Origin: Candidatus Nitrotoga sp. BS
Lineage (GTDB): Bacteria > Pseudomonadota > Gammaproteobacteria > Burkholderiales > Gallionellaceae
DNA: 48,703 bases
Assembly: GCF_927797785.1 (NCBI RefSeq)
Contig: NZ_CAKMLL010000066.1
Span: 1-48,703 of the forward strand
Reading direction: 5' to 3'
Shown here one piece after another: positions 34,391 through 43,867 of this stretch. The first letter of the stretch is position 1, and every line of letters begins with the position of its first letter. Both the position numbers and the translations under genes were made by a program. Under the pieces are notes generated by a model. The model searched no databases. It saw nothing but the letters and a program-made list of their open reading frames with translations, and had not been told where the DNA came from.

Positions 34391-36178
34391 TTATTTGGTC
34401 AAAGTAGAAAGCATGCCAGTCGGTGCATGCCGAGGCAAGGGAAAAGGTCGCAAAGTCCGGTGCTTAACCACGGGGCATGTCAACTTATGCTCTGTGATCT
34501 CAGCCGAAAAAGGCAGCGGAATCTGCACCGCCTCCTCCAGAAGGGCAATTGATGCGATTGAACGCTCGACGTTGTTACCCGGAATCGGCAAATCAACTTG
34601 CAGCATTGCAGAGTAATCGGACATGGGCGAGCTTTCGTTATCGAGCCGGAGCTGACCAATGGCTTCCGAGATCAACTCCGGTGTCGGCTCAATAATATGA
34701 GAAGAAAATAGTTCTGTTACAGGCAGGGAAAAAAGCCGATCGAGCGTCGAATTAACGTCTGGCTCCCGGCAAGCGAACAAAAATAAATAAACACTACTTT
34801 GATCGGCAGTAAAAATATCGCCAAATCTTCGAGCTTTGCAAGCCTGTAGAGCATCCAGCTGAGCTACCCGAGAAAGAATTGGAAGACGAACCAGGCTGTG
34901 ACTTAGATGGATGCGCTCAGAACGTTTGACCATTGCCGCCACTTCGCGGCAAAAGTTGGATGGTGAAAGGTAGCCGGCAACCCGGTTCGGTTCAGCAGCC
35001 TGCGCAGCAAGAAGATAATCATTTTCAACCAGGCGACTGAATATTTGAGAAGACATTTCATTGATAACCTGCAGTACACGAGAAAATGGGATTTCTTTGT
35101 ACACAATCAAGTTGACCCCTAGACGAAGAAGCACCAGCTCGTTGCTGTAACGAAGCTTATCGTTAGTCTCTCGCACGATTATTTTCAGGGAACGGGGATG
35201 CGATAGGCGCATGCGATGGACAAAGCGCGAAAGCGCTTCAAACTCTAGGTCGCCATCCGCATGCAACAGAATGGTAGCGGCCACCGCATTATTACAGGCC
35301 CCTTCCATGTCAGAGAGATTACTAACCACAACCCATTCTGCGGGCACTCCCCTTGCCTCAGCGACAGTAGCGGCTGTCGCTATGACTCGCCCCTGGTCAG
35401 GCGCATGAAGAATCACCTGCTCCTGAGCATCCCTCTCAGATCCATCTGAATGTAAAAACTTATCCCTTGTAGACAATTTCAGGCCGAATTGCCGATGTAC
35501 GTTTATATCCTGCCCTACCCACCGCTCGAACGTTAACAAACCACCGCCGCAATCGGCGTCCAGCACAGCGAGGTTAGGCACCAGTTCCGGTAAAATTCGC
35601 AGTAATGGCAATAAACCATGAGCTCCGTTAATATCCTCGATAATCAGGAGAACAGGCGCATGATGATTTGCAGCCCATGCCTTCCAAGCTTGCCACTGCT
35701 TGATTAGTAGGTCGTGGTTCGTCCAATCGAAAATCGCCTGACCCTTCTGAAGCAACACAGCGTATTGTTCCGTCACACCGCAAGCATCAATCTCGTCAAA
35801 GAAGCGATTCGCGCCCAGTCGCTCCATGATCTCGGCACAATCCTCGGTAATACGGAAAAAAACAAGTGAGCCGCGACTATATTCTTCGGGACTATCAAGA
35901 CCGAGAGCGAACTGGTTCATAAATTTCTGACCTGATTCACCCGCAGCCAGTATCGCCAGTGACCCTGCCTGTCGGAAATTACGTGCCGACAAAAGTGCGC
36001 AACACTGCCCTAGCGTCTCGTCCCGCACCAACAGCACACTTGCCAAGCCGGCACCGCACAGACCAACATCAGCAGGTAGGCCAAGCACTCCAAGATGTTT
36101 TTGAATGGTCGCAGCCTCTATCAGAGCACTATCTTTGCGAAATAAGCGCATGACCGAAGACACAAATCTTCCAAGCAT
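34391..36178 (-). CDS. bcsE: Cyclic di-GMP-binding cellulose regulator BcsE
   Basis: From ATG 36178, preceded by an AAAGGA site, the product is about 595 residues; a GTG at 36217 would add 13. It has an N-terminal degenerate domain, a NTPase/REC-like centre and a conserved C-terminal GIL region, where VRETNDKLRYSNELVLLRLG matches E. coli BcsE. It binds cyclic di-GMP and stimulates cellulose secretion together with BcsF and BcsG. It is first in its operon. The exact cyclic di-GMP-binding residues could not be placed with certainty. Confidence 0.88.
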   Translation of the reverse strand: MLGRFVSSVMRLFRKDSALIEAATIQKHLGVLGLPADVGLCGAGLASVLLVRDETLGQCCALLSARNFRQAGSLAILAAGESGQKFMNQFALGLDSPEEYSRGSLVFFRITEDCAEIMERLGANRFFDEIDACGVTEQYAVLLQKGQAIFDWTNHDLLIKQWQAWKAWAANHHAPVLLIIEDINGAHGLLPLLRILPELVPNLAVLDADCGGGLLTFERWVGQDINVHRQFGLKLSTRDKFLHSDGSERDAQEQVILHAPDQGRVIATAATVAEARGVPAEWVVVSNLSDMEGACNNAVAATILLHADGDLEFEALSRFVHRMRLSHPRSLKIIVRETNDKLRYSNELVLLRLGVNLIVYKEIPFSRVLQVINEMSSQIFSRLVENDYLLAAQAAEPNRVAGYLSPSNFCREVAAMVKRSERIHLSHSLVRLPILSRVAQLDALQACKARRFGDIFTADQSSVYLFLFACREPDVNSTLDRLFSLPVTELFSSHIIEPTPELISEAIGQLRLDNESSPMSDYSAMLQVDLPIPGNNVERSIASIALLEEAVQIPLPFSAEITEHKLTCPVVKHRTLRPFPLPRHAPTGMLSTLTK

Positions 36179-36217
36179 ATTTTCCTTTATCTGAGTTGCC
36201 AAAGAATCATGGCTCAC

Positions 36218-37463
36218 GTCAGAATGGCTTTAAACGGTGTCAACATAACAACAGTGGCTTCATTGCCCGAGCTGACCATTTTCACCAACAGCATCCGCTG
36301 GGTGACATCCGTTGACACCATGAAGACCACCTGCACAAATAATGATGGCGGGAATAACTTCCTCATGAAAAGCGGCCTCCTCGCCTTGCCAAGCAACTAG
36401 TGGTTTTAGACAGGGAATAGCCCAAGGTATTCACCAGCCGTTGCAACCCGATAAATTTGTAGGAGTTCACATTTGTCATATTTACGAATTTCACGCTGTA
36501 GCTTTAGTTTAGAAGTAAAACACTAAGTTGTAGATTCAATTTAGAAGTAAAGCACTGAATGGTGGTTTAATTTAATGGATCGTTATTCAGATGAATCACG
36601 CCAAGTTTCAGTTTTTAATGACCCCGGCAAATTATACTTACCGAATTGCACGCGTATTTAACTCATCGCAAAAACTATTATCGGTCAATCAAATCAAAGC
36701 TTGAAGTAACTTATACTCAACTTAACGTGAAGCCCACGATTTATCTTGCGAGTAAAAGGCTGGCTATCAAAAGCCATCGAATTTTAAAGTCTGCTGACCA
36801 CACCGGTTTTGAAATATAACCGAAACGAATCGGGTGTTGATCCGGTGTGGGGAGTTGCGTTGAGAGGAAAGCGCTTCATAGTCAGCGGCGGAATCCAGTA
36901 GTGTTCGCCTCGGCTAAGCATGAAGTCAATGCTGCGTAACAGTTTGTACGCGATAACGACAATAGATCGATAGCCTATCATTTTTGCTCCGAGCATCTTT
37001 TCAATACGAGGCATAGCTAAGGTGAAAATGTGAGTCGGATTGTCATTGTGCGTCATGATGTTCGTGGCGTTGGTGTGCGTCAAAGCGACCGCCGGAACAG
37101 ATGCATTTGCTGGTGCAGCACTTTGCGCCTCTGGAGGTAGATGGGCTAAAAAATACATTACTCGATACAGCTTGCACAAATTCGGTTGGGAGAGACTTGC
37201 AGTGGCATTTACGGAGGCAAAAAAATGTCTCAGCTATCTGTGTCAAACAGCACGAATACCGAAGGAAATTCAGCATTGATTCAAACGGTAGGGCAACCCG
37301 GCAGGTTTTGACTGAGGGATCAAGAAAAATTAATTAAGGTAGCGTAAATTGCTCAGTTCACACAAAACTATTTACACCCTCTGGTTAACTGGTACTATAC
37401 GCCAGTCAAGTCAACCTTGATCCTATATAACTATCCTTTCAACTTAATATTTAGGAGCTTTTC
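36218..37463. other. Long intergenic region upstream of bcsE
   Basis: About 1.25 kb without a convincing gene. A minus frame at 36784-37179 (131 codons) and overlapping plus frames at 37040-37337 have no recognisable family or ribosome sites. An 18-bp direct repeat lies at 36508 and 36540. The stretch may include decayed DNA as well as the bcsE promoter. Confidence 0.4.
36508..36558. repeat. Direct repeat upstream of bcsE
   Basis: TTTAGAAGTAAAACACTAA (36508-36526) recurs with two substitutions at 36540-36558, 32 bp apart (about three helical turns). This spacing suits two protein dimers on one face of the DNA, but the regulator is unknown and the site is over 330 bp from the start of bcsE. 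Confidence 0.45.
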
Positions 37464-37808
37464 ATGAAAAAGAGTCTTATAAATATCACAATTATGTCCT
37501 GTTTTGCATTGGGTGCTTCCTTGGCGAATGCTGATAACATGACCGGTATTACTGCCTCTGGTATATATACCAACACTGGGATATCCTATGGCCCATCTGG
37601 TGGCAGGGGTAACCAGGGGGGGGGCGCGGATGGTCGGGTTCAACCAAACAATACTGGATTTGATATTCAGACCCAGCCACCTGCACATTACCATTACTCT
37701 CATGTTGCCAATCAAAGCAACATCGTTCAGTCTGGGCCTAATGGACCGTTCAATCAATTGGGAAATCCAGGCATGAACAATCAAGAGCATTATCCCATGG
37801 GGAGGTAG
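37464..37808 (+). CDS. Small exported Gly/Asn-rich protein
   Basis: The 114-residue protein has a clear signal peptide (MKKSLINITIMSCFALGASLANA, 1-23) and a mature part rich in Gly, Asn, Pro and Gln, with GPSGGRGNQGGG and HYHYSH. A TTAGGAG site lies six bases before ATG 37464. It is not recognised as any known family. It could be a secreted matrix, adhesive or metal-binding peptide; its place next to the cellulose locus is suggestive only. Confidence 0.7.
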   Translation: MKKSLINITIMSCFALGASLANADNMTGITASGIYTNTGISYGPSGGRGNQGGGADGRVQPNNTGFDIQTQPPAHYHYSHVANQSNIVQSGPNGPFNQLGNPGMNNQEHYPMGR

Positions 37809-37939
37809 TAAAATACGTTCAGTAGCAATGAATGATCATATCCTCTTAAAAATAAAGGTCGGCTTAGAGCTGGCCTTTATTTTCTCTTCGCGAAATCGAT
37901 TGGGTAAACTTCGTATTTTTAGATCCTCGAGAGCATGGA

Positions 37940-38115
37940 CTTGAGTATTTAAGTCGCAGATATATTTCATCGCGCAGGCCGTATGCACGGCACTGGATGA
38001 CTCGTATCTTGTTGTTGAGTCCCTCGAAAAGCCGAATGAAACTTTCAATCTTTGGCTTGTAATTGCCGCGATTCCATCCCAATGGCGCTCAATCATCGCA
38101 GCAAATTCTCATAAG
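37940..38115 (-). pseudogene. ISL3-family transposase remnant
   Basis: Two minus frames joined by a frameshift give FAAMIERHWDGIAAI and then FEGLNNKIRVIQ followed by CRAYGLRDEIYLRLK, the C-terminal hallmark of ISL3 transposases. The N-terminal part and the ends of the element are gone. Confidence 0.85.
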
Positions 38116-38426
38116 GCTTCGACCGGTCTCATTCTGAGTGTGGCCAGCTAGTTTGCTGCCCTGATGATCGCGATCAATAATAATTGTTACAGCTAAGTAT
38201 TCAAGTAAAACGTCATTAAGTGTCAAGTCCCGCCTGTTTACAATCCCATCTCGTATGTGCGAGGCTCTGGTACTCTCACATTTGTGAATCTTCTTCGTCT
38301 TTTGGTCAAGACTCGGAGATTTACTCCGGCCTTCGCATAGGTCAAACCTTGGTGAATCCCTCGGCTGAACCTGTTATTTAACCTACTGAATTAAAACATA
38401 TCACATACCTATACCACCTCTCACCT
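38116..38426. other. Intergenic stretch with no gene seen
   Basis: About 310 bp between the ISL3 remnant and the methyltransferase gene. It may contain more decayed transposon DNA and the promoter for the next operon. No clear element was recognised. Confidence 0.4.
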
Positions 38427-39038
38427 ATGAAATCCTACTCAGCATCATGTGAACAAAACCAGATTCCTATACTGAAAGTTTTACAAGAAATACTTGTCAA
38501 TCAACAGCATGTATTGGAAATAGCGAGTGGAACCGGCCAACACGCCATCTGTTTCGGACGTGCGCTCCCTCATTTGACTTGGCAGACCAGTGAATTAGCG
38601 CGAAACCATACGGGCATCCTGGCCTGGCTTGACGAGGCTAAACTGCCCAATGTACTTTCACCTGTGGTCATCGACGTGAACGATGACCAATGGCCTGTTG
38701 AAACAGTAGATACTGTATTTAATGCCAACACGGTGCATATCATTTCGTGGCAAGAAGTAGAACGAATGTTTGCAGGCATAGCACGTGTTTTAAGTGCAGG
38801 TGGCATTCTGTGCCTATATGGACCCTTTAACTACGAGGGAAAGTTTACCTCTGAAAGCAATGCACGTTTCGATATATGGCTAAAATCACGCGACTGGAAC
38901 AGCGGTGTGCGGGATTTTGAAGCAATCAATCGGCTCGCCGAAACGCATGGCCTTTTTCTACTGAAGGATGTGACCATGCCCAGCAACAACCGAACCCTGG
39001 TATGGCAACGCACCCCCAACACCCTTGCAGCACCATGA
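38427..39038 (+). CDS. DUF938 family SAM-dependent methyltransferase
   Basis: The 203-residue protein has a Rossmann SAM-binding motif (VLEIASGTGQHAICFGRALP), then VDTVFNANTVHIISW and GGILCLYGPFNYEG, which identify DUF938. Its substrate is unknown. Its TGA overlaps the next ATG (ATGA, 39035-39038), so it is co-expressed with a DUF482 acyltransferase. Confidence 0.88.
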   Translation: MKSYSASCEQNQIPILKVLQEILVNQQHVLEIASGTGQHAICFGRALPHLTWQTSELARNHTGILAWLDEAKLPNVLSPVVIDVNDDQWPVETVDTVFNANTVHIISWQEVERMFAGIARVLSAGGILCLYGPFNYEGKFTSESNARFDIWLKSRDWNSGVRDFEAINRLAETHGLFLLKDVTMPSNNRTLVWQRTPNTLAAP

Positions 39039-40150
39039 GCATAAAAATTATCGAATCCATAGCAGATATTCCCGAGACGGAATGGAACGCCCTCGCGGGA
39101 AATAATCCGTTTCTTTCCTATGCCTTCTTACGGGCGCTACAAGAAAGTGGCTGCACCACCCCACGTACTGGTTGGGAGGTACAATTTCTAACGGTCTGGC
39201 AAGACAATCTTCTTGCTGGCGCCATGCCGATTTATCGCAAGCACCACTCCTACGGCGAATTTGTTTTTGATTGGGCATGGGCCGAGGCTTATCAGCAACA
39301 CGGGCTGAACTATTACCCCAAATTATTATGTGCCATACCGTTTACGCCTATTACCGGGGCACGGCTTCTCGCGGCAACGCCCGAAGTACGCACACAACTC
39401 ATTCGTTCCGCTCTGCAAATGGCTCAGGACTCAGACGTCTCCTCCCTGCATTGCCTCTTCCCAGACGAAAATCAAGCATTAGAAATGCAACAGGAAGGAA
39501 TGATGTTGCGTCGCGGAGTACAGTTTCACTGGCAAAATCCTGGATATGCTGATTTCGATGCTTATCTGTCCAGCCTGCGTCAAGACAAACGCAAAAAAAT
39601 CAAACATGAACGTCGCAAAGTTAAGGAGGCCGATATTTGCTTCAAGCGCATCCGTGGTGAAGATATCTCTGAAGCACATTGGGATTTTTTCTTCCAGTGT
39701 TATACCCGTACCCATAGTCAGTACAACTCGCCGCCGTCATTGAACCTTAATTTTTTTAGACGCATAGGCGCGACCATGCCTGAAAACATTCTGCTGATCA
39801 TCGCCTTACACAACGGGAAACAGATTGCCAGCGCACTTAATTTATTCAACCGTGATGTTCTTTACGGACGCTCATGGGGTACGCTGGAGTACCATTCCGG
39901 TCTGCACTTTGAAACCTGTTACTATCAGGCAATTGAATTTTGCATCGAACATAAAATCGCTATCTTTGAAGGCGGTGCCCAAGGAGAGCATAAATTTGCC
40001 AGAGGATTTCTACCTATCACAACTTGGTCGGCGCATTGGCTGGCTCATCCACAATTTTCACGAGCAGTGGAAGACTTCTTAAAGCGTGAGACAGGAAATA
40101 TCGCCCAGTATGTGGATGAGCTAAACGACAACAATCCCTTCAAACGCTAG
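39035..40150 (+). CDS. DUF482 (FemAB/GNAT-like) acyltransferase
   Basis: Starting at ATG 39035, the 371-residue protein shows family features: NPFLSYAFLRALQESG near the start, the basic segment RQDKRKKIKHERRKV, and the C-terminal FEGGAQGEHKFARGFLP. The family has a double GNAT/FemAB fold and is often annotated as peptidoglycan-related aminoacyl transfer, but its substrate is not established. Coupled with DUF938. Confidence 0.88.
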   Translation: MSIKIIESIADIPETEWNALAGNNPFLSYAFLRALQESGCTTPRTGWEVQFLTVWQDNLLAGAMPIYRKHHSYGEFVFDWAWAEAYQQHGLNYYPKLLCAIPFTPITGARLLAATPEVRTQLIRSALQMAQDSDVSSLHCLFPDENQALEMQQEGMMLRRGVQFHWQNPGYADFDAYLSSLRQDKRKKIKHERRKVKEADICFKRIRGEDISEAHWDFFFQCYTRTHSQYNSPPSLNLNFFRRIGATMPENILLIIALHNGKQIASALNLFNRDVLYGRSWGTLEYHSGLHFETCYYQAIEFCIEHKIAIFEGGAQGEHKFARGFLPITTWSAHWLAHPQFSRAVEDFLKRETGNIAQYVDELNDNNPFKR

Positions 40151-40611
40151 CCGACTAGTAACAAAGAAGATTTGCCCGGATTTTGGAACATAAACTCACC
40201 CCTTTTTACTTAGCTAATCTCAGTCGCTGTAACAAACTTATCAGCTACCTGACACCTAACACTGACGTCGTAAAATTTTATTTACCGGAAAAATAATGGG
40301 CCGAAAGTTAAATACATCGAGATGCTGCGATCTCTGACCCGACATCTTTCGTGAACGACAAATCGCTGGACTAATGATTCGTACGTACCGACACAGGGTG
40401 AGGGCAAAATAGATGAAAATGCTTCGTAAAGGCGGGGGTACGTAGACGGATTATACAGCCTTCATCTTTTTTCACGCAGCCGACCCTTCGGCAACACTAT
40501 CAGATCCTTCCTGTCCCGTGTGATCATATCCCCGTCCGCAGCTGGCCACTGTTTAGAGCGCGTCAATTGATGCGAGACCATATTGAGTCATTAAAAATGA
40601 GAGGTGAAGTC
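40151..40611. other. Intergenic region before the IS481 remnant
   Basis: No gene was found. Fragments such as a GGGGGTACGTAGACGG stretch look like decayed insertion-sequence DNA, but no family could be assigned. Confidence 0.35.
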
Positions 40612-41051
40612 ATGAGTCAAGACCATCCATGCGCCCGAACAACCCCTCGAACGCGGTCCGAAATCAATACCTCACCTGCAAGTGTCACAGCATTGGCCTG
40701 CTTATACAACATCACTGTTGCTACCGTGCGCGAATGGAAAGGTCGCGAAAGCTCTCAGGATCGTTCTCACCGCCCGCACACACTTAATACAACACTGACG
40801 TCGGCTCAGGAATTGCTTGTCGTCGAGCTGCGCCGCATGCTTCTGTTACCTCTGGATGATCTGCTGGCAATCACCCGTGAATTCATCAATACGGAGGTTT
40901 CCAGATAGGGCCTGGATCGTTGTCTACGCCGTCATGAGGTATCCAATCTGAAAGCCTTCAGCCGCAAATCGATGGGGAAACGGCACCCCTAAAAACCTTC
41001 AAAGACTATGAGCCGGGGTTCCTGCATATTGACATTAAGTACTCGCCTTGA
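40612..41051 (+). pseudogene. IS481-family transposase remnant
   Basis: The frame from ATG 40612 carries the helix-turn-helix (VTALACLYNITVATVREWK) and LLLPLDDLLAITREF typical of IS481 N-termini. It meets an in-frame TAG at 40906, continues as LDRCLRRHEVSNLKAF, shifts frame near 40990 and resumes as FKDYEPGFLHIDIKYSP before a TGA. The DDE catalytic domain is mostly missing. It is inactive. Confidence 0.85.
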
Positions 41052-41244
41052 GGGAGCGAACAAGAAGGCAGACGCCATCTCCGGTCTCTCACTGGTAAAC
41101 ATCACGTTGGATATGGATCAGGGGCCGCAAAGAACCGGCTCGCTCAGTTCTGATGGCGAATCAAAGTTGAGTGGCACCTGGGCAGAAGTAGAAGACGAAT
41201 CCAGGGGTGAGAATCAGAATGGGACGTGGTCTTTAGCTCGGTAG
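41052..41244 (+). other. Short frame of unknown origin between IS remnants
   Basis: The frame reads ITLDMDQGPQRTGSLSSDGE, then SKLSGTWAEVEDESRGENQN and GTWSLAR. The repeated SGTW/NGTW pattern resembles beta-sandwich or lipocalin-type hypothetical proteins, so it may be the tail of a gene disrupted by insertion sequences. It has no start of its own. Confidence 0.3.
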
Positions 41245-41282
41245 ATACCGTCTTTCCGTCAAGCATTTTTCAGATAATCGTG

Positions 41283-41405
41283 AAAGCTATTTATGAACAC
41301 CTGCTTGCCCGAGACAAGTCCAAGATATCCTCCCTCGATGCCGCAATGCGCAAGCTGGTGCATTTGTGCTTTGGCGTACTCAAAATGCTTGTCGCCACTT
41401 ATTGA
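41283..41405 (+). pseudogene. IS110-family transposase C-terminal fragment
   Basis: The frame AIYEHLLARDKSK followed by AAMRKLVHLCFGVLK matches the C-terminus of IS110 transposases. Only this tail remains. Its stop overlaps the end of crcB on the opposite strand by a few bases. Confidence 0.7.
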
Positions 41406-41782
41406 TGCAACCACTTAAAGGTCTGCATACCCAGCACGGTCATTAGCAGTGAGCCGCCGAGATGAGCGGCAATAATTGCCACACTCCAGGCATATTGCCC
41501 GCGTGCCAGCAAAGTGACTGTTTCAGCAGAGAATGTAGAAAAAGTGGTTAAACCGCCGAGAAAGCCGGTAATAATGAACAAGCGCCATTCGGGCGACAGT
41601 GCGGGTTGCTGCAGAAAAAATGCCACGGCAATGCCAATGAGATAACCACCGATCAGATTTGCGCAAAGCGTACCCAGCGCCACTTCTGGCAGCGCGGGAT
41701 TAAGCCATAGTCCCAGCCCCCAGCGCAGCCATGCGCCGATGGCAGCGCCAAGGCCAACTGCGATAAAAGCATAGAGTGTCAT
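41399..41782 (-). CDS. crcB: Fluoride ion channel CrcB/Fluc
   Basis: The 127-residue protein has four transmembrane helices and the family motifs ANLIGGYLIG and GFLGGLTTFSTFSAE. It works as an antiparallel dimer that lets fluoride leave the cytoplasm. It follows the ATP-grasp gene by nine bases in the same direction. No fluoride riboswitch was recognised upstream of the pair. Confidence 0.93.
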   Translation of the reverse strand: MTLYAFIAVGLGAAIGAWLRWGLGLWLNPALPEVALGTLCANLIGGYLIGIAVAFFLQQPALSPEWRLFIITGFLGGLTTFSTFSAETVTLLARGQYAWSVAIIAAHLGGSLLMTVLGMQTFKWLHQ

Positions 41783-41791
41783 GCGCGCATT

Positions 41792-43033
41792 CTAATCTAC
41801 AACACGGACTGGCGCGAAACCGCCGCCAGCTGTTCGGAAATTGGTGGTTTGCCCTTGATACAGCCGTGCGGCGATAAGCTGCACCTGACCGTCATATACA
41901 TAACAGCGCACATCCGATTTAAGCGCAACCGGCTCCGCACCGTCCAGGCATATCATGCGTTCACCGGGAGGCGCCATGCGCTGTGCAATATAGCCGCCCA
42001 GCATTATTTCAGCGAACACGCGCTTCGTAATATTGGCGCCACGATAGGTACCCTTGCCGCCATAACCGGTGGCAGGTTTAAAAAACCACTGCTTGCGCTG
42101 CTGCCGCCACTGTTCTTGCGTTTGCGCGTCCACTGGTTTGGTCTGTGGTATGCCCATGCTTAGAGTGGCGATAGTCGTCTCTGCTACACCCATTGCGCGC
42201 AGACTGTCGGGTGCAGTGAAAAGGGCAAGATTGCGTTTATCAGCATATAAAGCATATGCATGAGGGTGCGGCGTGAGTACTACCTGATTACTCTGGTAAG
42301 CAGCGCTTATGGCACTATGTTGTTGCAAGGAAAAATCGGTCAGGCGGTTGTAAACCAGATCGATCTTGCGTTCATGGATATAGAGGCCATCCGTTCGCGC
42401 CTCCAGTTCAGCCGGGTCTGCGATGAACGCTGCAATGCCTGCGCGTTCACACAGGTGCTGCATTAGCACAAACTCTGGATAAAAATATTGTTTGCATGGC
42501 TGCTCATCCACGATGGCGATGGTTTGCAGCGGCGCATCACCCCGTTCCAGGCGCCATTCATTACAAAACATATCAAGAAAAACCTGCTCCAAATTGTCAA
42601 TCGCCACAGGCTTGCCCGGCGCAATTACGTCACGCTGACTGTAAAGCTCTAAAGCATTGAACAGCGCACCACCCGCATTCGTATTTATTTCAATGAGATG
42701 CGCACCTTCTGCATTTAGATGAAAGTCGTAACCGAAGAACACACCTTTGGCACAGGGTGCATAGCGAGCGATGACAGGTGTGTGTAGTAATACAGCATCG
42801 CGCCAGGCAGGTAACGCCACCACTTGCTCCACAGCCTCGATCACTGCGTACATCTGATTCATTTCTCCGCTGGAGATAAACATAGGCACAGCAGCAAACA
42901 AGTGGGGGCAACGCTTATTGATATCCTGATGCCAATCCTCGCCCTGCTCTTGCAAGGTTCGTTCCAGCGCACCGCGATCCACAATGGCCGAATGACAATC
43001 GCTGTTTAATTCTTTGGCAGTTTCAATACTCAC
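41792..43033 (-). CDS. ATP-grasp superfamily protein of unknown specificity
   Basis: The 413-residue protein begins at a GTG (43033). It contains KQWFFKPATGYGGKGTYRG, the nucleotide-binding loop of ATP-grasp ligases, plus HLIEINTNAGG, which resembles the metal-binding E-x-N motif, and KSDVRCYVYDGQVQLIAARL. It has no signal peptide or membrane segment. ATP-grasp enzymes join acids to amines or thiols via acyl phosphates; the substrate is unknown. It lies nine bases upstream of crcB. Confidence 0.78.
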   Translation of the reverse strand: MSIETAKELNSDCHSAIVDRGALERTLQEQGEDWHQDINKRCPHLFAAVPMFISSGEMNQMYAVIEAVEQVVALPAWRDAVLLHTPVIARYAPCAKGVFFGYDFHLNAEGAHLIEINTNAGGALFNALELYSQRDVIAPGKPVAIDNLEQVFLDMFCNEWRLERGDAPLQTIAIVDEQPCKQYFYPEFVLMQHLCERAGIAAFIADPAELEARTDGLYIHERKIDLVYNRLTDFSLQQHSAISAAYQSNQVVLTPHPHAYALYADKRNLALFTAPDSLRAMGVAETTIATLSMGIPQTKPVDAQTQEQWRQQRKQWFFKPATGYGGKGTYRGANITKRVFAEIMLGGYIAQRMAPPGERMICLDGAEPVALKSDVRCYVYDGQVQLIAARLYQGQTTNFRTAGGGFAPVRVVD

Positions 43034-43211
43034 AGAATAATTTCACTTTCCCAGCTCGGATGTTTCATAAATTCAATTTCGAAGGATTCTAACCGATAGA
43101 GAGAATTTTCGAAGGGGCGGTGCTGATATTCATACCTCGGTTAAGCAACGAGAGCACGCTATTTACCAAACGTCCAAGTTAAAAAGCCTCAAAAATCCCG
43201 TCAATTCGGAG

Positions 43212-43237
43212 GTCGGGTTAGCGTAGCGTAACCCGAC
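43212..43237. repeat. REP-type palindrome beside an RAYT remnant
   Basis: GTCGGGTTAGCGTAGCGTAACCCGAC has complementary GTCGGGTTA/TAACCCGAC arms around a GC-rich centre. It lies 25 bp from the end of an RAYT pseudogene, the enzyme family that mobilises REPs. Confidence 0.75.
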
Positions 43238-43262
43238 ACCCCCACATTAATGCCCAATATCT

Positions 43263-43618
43263 TTAAAATTCATCTGCCTCTGCCCCCAGCTCGATCATAA
43301 ACCCCAGCCCAACATATCGCAGGAAGCTGGAATGCGACCACGCCAACGGCGATGCCGCATAATCGTGCTTCACCGGATTGTAGTGGATATATTCCACATA
43401 ACGCTCGGAATTGGCTTCGTCTCGCAACAAGTTTTCCCAGTAACGAAGCTGCCCTAACGCGTGCTCTTGCCTTCTCGTATGTTGAGCTTGGTATGGGACG
43501 TAGCGCTGGATCGCAATGCTTGGTGAACCATGTTTTAACCAGCTGCCAGCGAGTGGGGAAATCTGCGTCGTCAGACGGCAATGTGCAAGTGATAGGACAA
43601 AAGCACTATCGCATCAAG
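43263..43618 (-). pseudogene. REP-associated tyrosine transposase (RAYT) remnant
   Basis: Three minus frames spell the family in order. DAIVLLSYHLH includes the HUH-type His pair. DDADFPTRWQLVKTWFTKHC comes after a first frameshift. After a second frameshift the frame reads RYWENLLRDEANSERYVEYI, then HYNPVKHDY and ASPLAWSHSSFLRYV, up to TAA at 43263. The N-terminus is missing and joins directly to a hicB remnant. Confidence 0.88.
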
Positions 43619-43867
43619 CGCAAACGGGCGAGTGGGTTTGGGGATTGGCTTACCTATGTGGGCGCGCGCCGACATCCAGACAGAAAATGCATCGCGCGCA
43701 TTGATATTGGCTTCTGCCTCGGTTTCTCCATCGGACATGCAACCCGGAAAATCAGGAAAAGTAATCAGAAAGCCTCCTCCATCCTCTTCCGTCAGCGGCT
43801 CGACTACGTGCGCATACGCTTCAAACGGTTACGGCGACTCGATATGTGGAACAGTGATTTCACTCAT
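43619..43867 (-). pseudogene. hicB-type antitoxin remnant
   Basis: From ATG 43867 the frame reads as a HicB N-terminal domain: FEAYAHVVEPLTEEDGGGFL, ITFPDFPGCMSDGETEAEA and NARDAFSVWMSARAHIGKPIP. Codon 13 is TAA and the C-terminal DNA-binding part is replaced by RAYT sequence. It is not functional. Confidence 0.82.

Noticed and set aside
36214-36396. 60-codon minus frame just before bcsE as a possible bcsR
   Set aside because: It does not resemble BcsR and has no ribosome site.
36784-37179. 131-codon minus frame
   Set aside because: No recognised family, overlapped by equally open plus frames, no start signals.
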